Shown piece by piece: positions 1 to 5,890 of a DNA stretch of 27,191 nucleotides. This stretch comes from Phycisphaerales bacterium UBA1926 (GTDB lineage: Bacteria; Planctomycetota; Phycisphaerae; Phycisphaerales; UBA1924). Numbering within the stretch: the stretch's first letter is position 1; each line of letters opens with the position of its first letter. Below the pieces are notes generated by a model. The model made no database searches, had not been told where the DNA came from, and saw only the letters and a list, made by a program, of their open reading frames with translations. The stretch lies in the NCBI GenBank assembly GCA_002337215.1, contig DDFO01000057.1:4020-31210 (forward strand), written 5' to 3'. Position numbers and translations under genes: made by a program.

Positions 1-498
1 CTAAGCGGATTGGGCGCCGCGCCGCCAAGGTCGGCGCCGGCGCCCAGGGCGTCGACGTCGAGCCAATCGACGCGCGACACCACGCCCATCTCGGACGCCG
101 AGTACGGGCAACTGCTCACCAGTGAGCCAATCTTCGTGTACCTCGATGTCGAGATCACGAGCCGACTGTTCGGGGATCAGCTCGCCGGCGCGGCCGATCC
201 GGACGCGGCCGTCTTCGCGAGCGTGGCGCAGGCCGGCTCGATAACCCCCGCGCAGGCCGAGAGGCTGCATGCCCAGGGCGAGCGTTCGGTCAGCAGCGGG
301 CAGTTGCCCGGAGCGGAGCCCTTCGCGAAGTATTTCGACTACGGGATGGAACAGGTCGAGCGGGAGCTGGGCAACGTCGATCCCTCCCTGCTCCCCGAGG
401 ATCTGCCCGAGGGGCGGGGCGAGTGGATGGCGTACATCGCGAACATCCTGGGCGTGAGCACGGGCAAGCTGCAGGGTCTCTACGACTCGGCCTCCTGA
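1..498 (+). CDS. 3' part of an unrecognised protein gene
   Basis: The reading frame is open from the first base of the window to a TGA at 496-498, so the true start probably lies upstream. A TTG at 10 is the first possible start inside the window, but nothing supports it. About 165 residues are visible. The N-terminal part is rich in Ala, Ser, Pro and Thr and looks disordered. From about residue 30 the chain looks folded: a hydrophobic strand (IFVYLDVEI) is followed by amphipathic helices rich in Ala, Glu and Gln (around AQAERLHAQ and MEQVERELG). No signal peptide, membrane segment or catalytic motif is visible, and I do not recognise the family. It precedes fabG by 93 bp on the same strand. 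Coding status rests on the long frame and the sensible hydrophobic pattern of its second half. Confidence 0.6.
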   Translation, partial: LSGLGAAPPRSAPAPRASTSSQSTRDTTPISDAEYGQLLTSEPIFVYLDVEITSRLFGDQLAGAADPDAAVFASVAQAGSITPAQAERLHAQGERSVSSGQLPGAEPFAKYFDYGMEQVERELGNVDPSLLPEDLPEGRGEWMAYIANILGVSTGKLQGLYDSAS

Positions 499-514
499 GC
501 GGGCCCGCTTTCCT
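498..514 (+). terminator. possible weak terminator after the first gene
   Basis: A short perfect palindrome (AGCGGGCCCGCT, 498-509) begins at the last base of the stop codon and is followed by TTTCCTC. The stem would be only four base pairs with a GGCC loop and the T-run is short, so this is a weak candidate. Confidence 0.25.
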
Positions 515-591
515 CACCAGCCATCCCCAGCGAGCACGCAACGACTCAGGGCCCCACAGAGACGCCGACAGATTGCAGGAACGGAACATCC

Positions 592-1332
592 ATGTCTGAC
601 CAGAGAATCGCTTTCGTCACCGGCGCGAGCCGGGGGATCGGGCGGGCCATCGCGACCCGCCTCGCCACCGACGGCCGTCATGTCGTCCTCGCCTCCCGCT
701 CCGAGGGGCCCCTCAACGAACTCAAGTCCGAGATCGAGGCCGCGGGCGGATCCGCGTCCGTCTGCGCCGTCGATGTCGGCGACGGGGCGGCGCTCGCGGG
801 CGCGATCGAGGGCGTGCACAAAGAGCACGGCCGGTTCGACATCCTCGTCAACAACGCGGGCATCACGCGGGACAACCTGCTGCTCCGCATGAGCGACGAG
901 GAATTCGACGAGGTGATGAACGTGAACCTCCGCTCCGCGTTCGTCGCGTGCCGCGCGGCCGCGCGGCCCATGATGCGCGGCAAATTCGGGCGCATCGTCA
1001 GCATCGCGAGCACCAGCGGGCTCGTCGGCAACTCGGGGCAGGCGAACTACGCGGCGAGCAAGTCGGCGCTGGTGGGCTTCAGCCGCACCATCGCCCGCGA
1101 ACTCGGGACCAAGGGCATCACGGCGAACGTGGTCGCCCCCGGGTTCATCGAGACCGACATGACCAAGGACCTCCCTGAGCAGGTAACGTCACACATCAAG
1201 GGCCTGCTCGCGGTGCGCGACCTCGGCAAGCCCGAGGACATCGCGGCGGCCGTCGCGTACGCGACCAGCGACGAGGCGGGATATCTGACCGGGCAGGTCA
1301 TCACCGTCGATGGCGGCATGACAATGTGCTGA
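592..1332 (+). CDS. fabG: 3-oxoacyl-[acyl-carrier-protein] reductase FabG
   Basis: Short-chain dehydrogenase/reductase of 246 residues, the usual FabG length. It reduces 3-oxoacyl-ACP to 3-hydroxyacyl-ACP with NADPH in the cytosolic fatty acid elongation cycle. The Rossmann cofactor motif GASRGIG is at residues 11-17 and the NNAG structural motif at 87-90. The catalytic tetrad is complete: Asn112, Ser140, Tyr153 and Lys157 (YAASK). The C-terminus has the typical TGQVITVDGG stretch. The ATG at 592 is preceded by AGGA at 577-580, 11 bases upstream, a slightly long but acceptable spacing. No acpP, fabD or fabF lies alongside, so it is detached from a fatty acid synthesis cluster here. Another SDR of unknown substrate cannot be excluded, but the close match to FabG motif positions makes FabG the best call. 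Confidence 0.92.
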   Translation: MSDQRIAFVTGASRGIGRAIATRLATDGRHVVLASRSEGPLNELKSEIEAAGGSASVCAVDVGDGAALAGAIEGVHKEHGRFDILVNNAGITRDNLLLRMSDEEFDEVMNVNLRSAFVACRAAARPMMRGKFGRIVSIASTSGLVGNSGQANYAASKSALVGFSRTIARELGTKGITANVVAPGFIETDMTKDLPEQVTSHIKGLLAVRDLGKPEDIAAAVAYATSDEAGYLTGQVITVDGGMTMC

Positions 1333-1355
1333 TGTTTCGACTCGCTGCGGAGAAG

Positions 1356-1483
1356 AGAGTTTTCACCACAGAGGCACAGAGAGCACAGAGGGTTTCACAG
1401 AGTGGATTCACTTTGTTATTTCTGAAAAACCTGCGTCCTGTCTGTGCCCTCTCTGTGACCTCTGTGCCTCTGTGGCGAACTCT
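1356..1483. repeat. imperfect palindromic repeat of the CACAGAG type
   Basis: Two 25-base arms at 1366-1390 and 1451-1475 are reverse complements with only two adjacent mismatches; the first begins CCACAGAGGCACAGAG. Complementarity continues outward after a short gap (AGAGTT at 1356-1361 against AACTCT at 1478-1483) and inward with further CACAGA/TCTGTG units. The central 30 or so bases are AT-rich and differ from the surrounding coding DNA. The element fills the gap between fabG and the HAD phosphatase gene without touching either. I recall similar CACAGAGGCACAGAG palindromes scattered between genes in many bacteria, where they produce spurious protein predictions. It could fold into a long hairpin and end fabG transcription. 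It has no transposase and is probably a non-autonomous, REP/MITE-like element. Confidence 0.85.
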
Positions 1484-1515
1484 TCTTCTTCGTGTTCACC
1501 ACCGACGGAGTTTCT

Positions 1516-2187
1516 ATGCTGCTCGACTGCGATCTGATCATCTTCGACTGCGACGGCGTGCTGGTGGACACCGAGCCCATGACCACGAGGCTCATCGCCG
1601 AGTCGGTCTCCCACTTCGGCTGGGAAGTCGACCAGGCCTTCGCGATCGAGACCTTCAAGGGCAAGGACATGGCCGACATCGTCGCGATGGTCGGCGAGAA
1701 ACTGGGCAGGCCTGTCCCCGAGCTCACCGAGCACTACCGCGCGAAGATGTACGCCGAACTCGAGGGGGGCGGGGCGGACCAGATGCCGGGGGCGTCGTCG
1801 CTGCTCGACGCGTTGGACGCGCTCGAGAACGGACCCAGGCGTTGCGTCGCCTCCAACGGCCCACGCCGAAAGATGCAGGCATCGCTGATCAGTTCGGGCA
1901 TGGCAGACCGGTTCGGCGGCATGGAGAGCCGCACGATCTTCAGCGCCTACGACATCAAGAAATGGAAGCCTGACCCCGCGCTCTTCCTCCACGCCTGCGC
2001 CCAGATGGACTCGACACCCGACCGCTGCATCGTCTTCGAGGACAGCGAGAGCGGCATCGAGGCGGCGACGCGGGCCGGCATGCGGTCGGTGGGCGTGGGT
2101 GGGCTCACGCCCTCATCCAAACTGGCCGCGAAGGGCGCGACCGTGACGATCGAGCGGATGGACGAGTTGCTGCCGATTCTCGCCTGA
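1516..2187 (+). CDS. HAD-superfamily phosphatase (beta-phosphoglucomutase / phosphoglycolate phosphatase-like)
   Basis: A haloacid dehalogenase subfamily IA enzyme of 223 residues. These hydrolyse or transfer phosphate on small metabolites through an aspartyl-phosphate intermediate. Motif I is DCDGVLVDTE with nucleophile Asp11 and acid/base Asp13; motif II is Ser113 (VASNG); motif III is Lys151 in KPDP; motif IV is Glu175-Asp176 in EDSESGIEAA, followed by AGM. The alpha-helical cap lies at about residues 18-85. I chose ATG 1516 because GGAG at 1507-1510 lies five bases upstream. An in-frame ATG at 1492 has no such site and would place the start in the flank of the palindromic repeat. The substrate cannot be read from sequence; sugar phosphates or phosphoglycolate are typical. 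It converges with the secreted-protein gene at 2275. Confidence 0.88.
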   Translation: MLLDCDLIIFDCDGVLVDTEPMTTRLIAESVSHFGWEVDQAFAIETFKGKDMADIVAMVGEKLGRPVPELTEHYRAKMYAELEGGGADQMPGASSLLDALDALENGPRRCVASNGPRRKMQASLISSGMADRFGGMESRTIFSAYDIKKWKPDPALFLHACAQMDSTPDRCIVFEDSESGIEAATRAGMRSVGVGGLTPSSKLAAKGATVTIERMDELLPILA

Positions 2188-2220
2188 ACCGAACTGCCAG
2201 AACTGCCGGACACGATCAGA

Positions 2221-2264
2221 GCGATGCGAGAGCAACGCCCGCAAAGGCCCGCTGCGGGCATCGC
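2221..2264. terminator. stem-loop between convergent genes, possible bidirectional terminator
   Basis: Nested inverted repeats lie between the HAD gene and the convergent secreted-protein gene: GCGATG (2221-2226) with CATCGC (2259-2264) and GCCCGC (2237-2242) with GCGGGC (2254-2259). The arms share one base at 2259, so both cannot form in full at once. Neither strand has a T-run after it, so intrinsic termination is uncertain. Confidence 0.3.
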
Positions 2265-2274
2265 CGACCCGGGC

Positions 2275-3123
2275 TCAGGGACATCCTGCGGTGAACTCCC
2301 CAACAAAGGTCTGGATATCTGACAGGTCGAGCACGCCCGCGGGCTCGGCGATATCCGCGAGCGCATCGCCCGCCAGGAACGCCTCAGCGAATGCCTGCAC
2401 ATCGGCGAGATCGAGCACGCCGGTCGGCGCCGCCTGGTCGGCCGCGTTGCACGGGGTGCCGATCAGGTTGAGCGAGGTCTCGAAGTCCGAACGCTCGGCC
2501 TCGCCCGGCTGGCAGTACATGTTGAGCGAGTTCCAGACAATGAACCGGTAGCGCCCGGGCTCGAGGCGGTAGACCCCCTCGTGTCGATCCGTCGTGGATG
2601 CTCGCAGGGTGACCTCGAGAAAAGGAGCCTCATCGACTCGTTGGAACTGAACGCCGACCTGCGCACTTCCCTGCACAAGCGTCTGCACAGCCATGACATC
2701 GATGAGCGATTCGTGCTCGATCTCAAACTCGACATACACACGCGAGAAGCCGTCGATTGTTGCGTAATAGTCGTCGTGACACGGGGGCGTGCCCGGCCCC
2801 TCCTCCGCCCAGACCGATCCTGATCCGGTCAGCAATGTCGGCGTGAGCTGGGAATCCAGCGAGGCCGCGGACCGAAAGTACGAGTCCTCGTCGAGTTCGA
2901 TACCGACACTCACCTCGTCATCAAAGTCTGAAAAATCGACGATCGGATTCGAGACATCACTCTCGCGTTCCTCGCTGATCGGGAAACCATTCAACAGCCA
3001 GTATCGCTCGATCTCTGTGAAAATCTCGCGAGTATCCTGTTGATAGATCAGCTGCGCGGTCGCGAACTGGCAGGAAGCAGCCAGGCACACCGCCGCGACG
3101 ATTGTTTTTTCTATCAATGCCAT
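2275..3123 (-). CDS. secreted protein 1 with C-terminal dockerin-like tail
   Basis: A 282-residue exported protein. A Sec signal peptide occupies about residues 1-23 (hydrophobic core IVAAVCLAAS, cleavage near ATA-Q). The body is acidic, strand-rich and unrecognised; a stretch such as GRYRFIVWN suggests a beta-sandwich. The last 60 or so residues form a two-loop dockerin-like tail starting at CNAAD and ending GCP. Both loops are the 13-residue kind with the core GVLDLxD and lack the Asn and Asp normally found at calcium positions 3 and 5. AGGAG at 3130-3134 lies six bases before the ATG, and the next in-frame alternatives would destroy the signal peptide. The family role is probably extracellular or surface attachment, by analogy with dockerins; what it binds is unknown. 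It is the first of four genes in the window with this tail. Confidence 0.8.
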   Translation of the reverse strand: MALIEKTIVAAVCLAASCQFATAQLIYQQDTREIFTEIERYWLLNGFPISEERESDVSNPIVDFSDFDDEVSVGIELDEDSYFRSAASLDSQLTPTLLTGSGSVWAEEGPGTPPCHDDYYATIDGFSRVYVEFEIEHESLIDVMAVQTLVQGSAQVGVQFQRVDEAPFLEVTLRASTTDRHEGVYRLEPGRYRFIVWNSLNMYCQPGEAERSDFETSLNLIGTPCNAADQAAPTGVLDLADVQAFAEAFLAGDALADIAEPAGVLDLSDIQTFVGEFTAGCP

Positions 3124-3150
3124 CGCATACTCCTTTTTCAGCGGGGTTTC

Positions 3151-3179
3151 ATGCTAATCAGAAGCGATCCCGACTGCAA
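3151..3179 (-). promoter_or_regulatory. candidate sigma70-type promoter of secreted protein 1
   Basis: On the minus strand TTGCAG (3174-3179) and TAGCAT (3151-3156) are separated by exactly 17 bases in a locally AT-rich stretch. They would start transcription about 20 bases upstream of the ATG at 3123, just ahead of the AGGAG ribosome site. The boxes match the consensus only in part. Confidence 0.35.
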
Positions 3180-3323
3180 CCGATAAATCTGATTTTCTTA
3201 CTCACTTCGTATTCACTCCTTTACTCTTTCTATGCTTGGCTCGCGGCGCGTTGAACCAAGCCGCCAGGATCCTTCGTGTGAGGTGCCGGTCGCATGAGTG
3301 CGGAACGTCGGCTGGGCACATAG

Positions 3324-3350
3324 AAAAACAGCCGTCCCTCAGGGACGGCT
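3324..3350 (-). terminator. intrinsic terminator of the clpP operon
   Basis: Read on the minus strand, a near-perfect ten-base-pair hairpin (AGCCGTCCCT with AGGGACGGCT, 3330-3350) is followed by TTTTT (3324-3328). It lies about 35 bases beyond the stop codon of the downstream clpP gene. This is a textbook rho-independent terminator. Confidence 0.85.
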
Positions 3351-3384
3351 GCGGTGTGTGTGATCAGGGGTTGTGGCGCTCCGA

Positions 3385-4053
3385 TCAGCCCTCGCCGCCG
3401 GCGGGCATGGTCTTGAGGACCTTGTCGATCAGCCCGTACTCGAGCATCTCGGCGTCATCGAGCCAGAGGTTGCGGTCGCAGTCCTTGAGGATCTTCTCCT
3501 CGGTCTGGCCCGTCGCGTCCGAGTAGAGCTTGTAGAGCCGCTCGCGGATGCGGAGCATCTCCATCGCCTCGATCTCGAGATCGGTCGCCTGGCCCTCCAT
3601 CACCCCGCTCAGCAGCGGCTGGTGCATCAGGTTGCGGGCGTTGTGCAGCGCGTACCGCTTGCCCTTGGTCCCGCAGGAGGCGATGACCGAGCCCATCGAC
3701 GCGGCCTGCCCGATGATGTAGGTCGCGACATCGGGCTTGATGAACTGCATCGTGTCGACGATGCCCAGACCCGCCGTGACCGAGCCACCCGGCGAGTTGA
3801 CGTACATGTGGATGTCCGCCTTCGGGTCCTCATTGGCGAGGAAGAGCAGCTGCGCGACGACGAGGTTCGCCATGTCGTCCATGACGCCCCCGCTCACGAA
3901 GATGATGCGGTCCTTGAGCAGACGGCTGTAGATGTCGTACGCCCGCTCGCCGGAGCCCGATTTCTCGATGACGATCGGGACGAGATTGCTCATGGGGTTG
4001 GACACGGTGCTGGCTCCGCCTGTGTTGTTCATGGGGAAGTTCGAGAAGTTCAT
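3385..4053 (-). CDS. clpP: ClpP-family protease subunit with Asn in place of the catalytic Asp
   Basis: A caseinolytic protease subunit of 222 residues; ClpP forms tetradecameric barrels fed by Clp ATPases and degrades unfolded or tagged proteins in the cytosol. Residues 21-60 ([25 protein letters not shown]) match the E. coli ClpP N-terminus closely. The oxyanion segment NSPGG is at 86-90, Ser119 sits in GQAASMG and His144 in MHQPL. The position aligned with E. coli catalytic Asp185 is Asn195 (CDRNLW instead of TERDRF). Such Asn variants are known in ClpP1-type paralogues, for example in Listeria, and tend to work in mixed barrels. The ATG at 4053 overlaps the stop of the upstream clpP (TGATG), implying translational coupling. 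A GTG at 4056 and an ATG at 3993 are alternatives. A strong terminator follows. Confidence 0.92.
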   Translation of the reverse strand: MNFSNFPMNNTGGASTVSNPMSNLVPIVIEKSGSGERAYDIYSRLLKDRIIFVSGGVMDDMANLVVAQLLFLANEDPKADIHMYVNSPGGSVTAGLGIVDTMQFIKPDVATYIIGQAASMGSVIASCGTKGKRYALHNARNLMHQPLLSGVMEGQATDLEIEAMEMLRIRERLYKLYSDATGQTEEKILKDCDRNLWLDDAEMLEYGLIDKVLKTMPAGGEG

Positions 4054-4673
4054 CACGAGGCACCCCCGTCCTTGCTCTTGTCGGCGGCACCATCAGCGCC
4101 CTTGGGCGGCTGCTGAAGGACCTCGTCGACCAGGCCGTACACCTTGGCTTCCTCGGCGCTGAAGTACTTATCCCGCTCCTTGTCGGCGAGCACGGTCTCG
4201 TACGATTGCCCGGTGTTCTCCGCGATGATCTCGGTGAGTGTCCTCTTGCTCTTGATGATCTGCTCGGCCTGCAGGCGGATGTCCTCGGCCTGGCCCGTCA
4301 CCCCGCCGTACGGCTGGTGGATCATGACCTTCGCGTGGGGCAGGCAGTACCGCTTGCCCTTCTCGCCCGCGGTGAGCAGCACGGCGGCACCGGAATAGGC
4401 CCGCCCGATGCAGTAGGTCGAGACCGGGCTGGAGAGGAACTTCATCGTGTCGTAGAGGGCGAGCGTGTCGTCCACCGCGCCCCCGAACGAGTTGATGTAG
4501 AGGTTGATCTCCTGCCCCCGACGCTGATTCTCCAGATAGAGCATCTGCATCATCACGCGGCTGGCGGATTGGTAATTGATCTCTCCGACGAGGAAGACGA
4601 TCCGATTCTCGAGCAAGAGCTCGTCGATCGTCATCTCTCGGGTTCGCTGATAACTGACTGATGCGGCTGGCAT
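4053..4673 (-). CDS. clpP: ClpP-family protease subunit with complete triad
   Basis: Second ClpP paralogue, 206 residues, first gene of a two-gene clpP operon. Ser94 lies in GRAYSG, His119 in IHQPYGG and Asp168 in ERDKYFS, so the triad is complete. The segment that is normally NSPGG reads NSFGG at 61-65, replacing the proline beside the oxyanion-hole glycines. It has the conserved LYDTMKF and [10 protein letters not shown] segments. The C-terminal 20 residues are a charged, disordered tail. I chose ATG 4673 because the protein then starts just before the ClpP-like domain; the frame runs open further upstream, but that part is Arg-rich and unlike ClpP. The ribosome site (GGGGA, five bases upstream) is moderate. 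It probably assembles with the downstream ClpP into a mixed barrel, as in bacteria with ClpP1P2; the Clp ATPase partner is not in this window. Confidence 0.93.
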   Translation of the reverse strand: MPAASVSYQRTREMTIDELLLENRIVFLVGEINYQSASRVMMQMLYLENQRRGQEINLYINSFGGAVDDTLALYDTMKFLSSPVSTYCIGRAYSGAAVLLTAGEKGKRYCLPHAKVMIHQPYGGVTGQAEDIRLQAEQIIKSKRTLTEIIAENTGQSYETVLADKERDKYFSAEEAKVYGLVDEVLQQPPKGADGAADKSKDGGAS

Positions 4674-5004
4674 GGCGTCCCCATTTCGCCCCCCTGTTGA
4701 AGAGGAAGCGAGACTCGAATCCGGCCGGCGGCGACGCGGCGAGCGCCCCACACGACCAGCCCGAAAGCGGGCCCGACTCCGGACCCCGCACCGGGTGGTG
4801 ATCGGGTCGATCATACCCCCCACTCAAGCCGGTCCTCCCGCGTTGCGCCACAGCATCGATCTGGCAGCGGGCACCGCGTGCCCCTAGCATTGCGATCGTG
4901 AGGCCGACCCGCCAAAACGGGGCAGGCCCCAGCCGAGACCCGCTCCTCACCCGGGGACGCCGCACGCCGTACGCCCGCGACCCGGAATCCGAAAGCTCTT
5001 CGCA
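4674..5004. other. divergent intergenic region between clpP operon and metallophosphoesterase
   Basis: This 331 bp gap separates two divergent transcription units and should hold both promoters. On the minus strand TATGAT (4810-4815) is a good -10 candidate for the clpP pair but has no recognisable -35 at 17 bases. On the plus strand TGGCAG (4862-4867) and TAGCAT (4885-4890), 17 bases apart, are a weak candidate for the phosphoesterase gene. The frame open upstream of the clpP start looks non-coding here. I see no RNA gene or repeat. Confidence 0.4.
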
Positions 5005-5784
5005 GTGCCGACCGCCGTCATCAGTGATATCCACGGCAACGCCGTTGCCCTCCGGGCCGTCCTCGCCGACATCGAATCCAACGGCGTCGATCGCATCGTC
5101 TGCCTCGGCGACATCATCGGGTACGGCCCCGACCCGCTCGAGTGCGTCGACCTCGTCAGGGAACGCTGCGCGTGGAGCCTCATGGGCAACCACGACTTCG
5201 GCGTCCTCTACGAGCCGACCAACTTCAATCCCGGCGCCGAGTCCGCGGCCTACTGGACGCGCGACCAATTCGACAACGAGCCCGACGACGACCTCCGCGA
5301 CGCCCGGTACGACTTCCTCGGCAGGCTCCGCGTCCGCGTCGTGGACGGCATGTGCGCCGGGATTCCCGACATCCTGTGCGTCCACGCCTCGCCCCGCCGG
5401 CCCATCAACGAGTACATCTTCCCCGACGACGCGAACGACGCGCCCGACAAAATGACCGCGATCTTCGACCGTGTCGAGAAGATCGCGATGGTCGGGCACA
5501 CCCACGTCCCGGGCGTCTTCAGCGAAGACCCCGACTTCTTCCCAACACGCGAACTGGGCGACCCGCCCCGCTACACGTTCGCCGACGACGAGAAGATCGT
5601 CATCAACGTCGGCAGCGTGGGCCAACCCCGCGACAACGACCCGCGCGCCTCCTACGCCGTCATGCACGACGACCATGTCGCGTTCCACCGCGTCGCGTAC
5701 GACATCGACGCGACGGCCGACAAGATCAAGAGCATCCCCGAACTGCACGACTGGCTGGGCGACCGTCTCTACGACGGGCGCTGA
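5005..5784 (+). CDS. calcineurin-like metallophosphoesterase (YfcE/MJ0936-type family)
   Basis: A 259-residue cytosolic protein with the full dinuclear-metal set of the calcineurin-like phosphoesterase superfamily: Asp8 and His10 in DIHGN, Asp36 in GDIIGYGPDP, Asn62-His63-Asp64 in GNHD, His127 in VHAS, and His165 with His167 in GHTH. The GDIIGYGPDP form is typical of a bacterial and archaeal branch annotated as phosphodiesterase or diadenosine tetraphosphatase-like. The exact substrate is unknown. The start is a GTG at 5005, placed directly before the first beta-strand (PTAVISDIHGN); the upstream ribosome site is poor. There is a 40-residue acidic segment with FPDDANDAPD between the GNHD and GHTH motifs. 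The gene lies 106 bp ahead of yidC on the same strand and may be cotranscribed with it. Confidence 0.88.
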   Translation: MPTAVISDIHGNAVALRAVLADIESNGVDRIVCLGDIIGYGPDPLECVDLVRERCAWSLMGNHDFGVLYEPTNFNPGAESAAYWTRDQFDNEPDDDLRDARYDFLGRLRVRVVDGMCAGIPDILCVHASPRRPINEYIFPDDANDAPDKMTAIFDRVEKIAMVGHTHVPGVFSEDPDFFPTRELGDPPRYTFADDEKIVINVGSVGQPRDNDPRASYAVMHDDHVAFHRVAYDIDATADKIKSIPELHDWLGDRLYDGR

Positions 5785-5890
5785 TCCGGCCCGCCCCACC
5801 CTCGCCCCAGCCCCACCCGGACCCATCCAGTCCGGCCCAGTCGAACCAAGAACCGGCGCCCAAGAGGGCCCCGAAGGCCGCTGCTTCACC

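Noticed and set aside
1326..1973. Frame containing FTTEAQRAQRV-like peptide
   Set aside because: This is the translation of the CACAGAG palindrome joined to an off-frame reading of the HAD gene; a typical spurious prediction.
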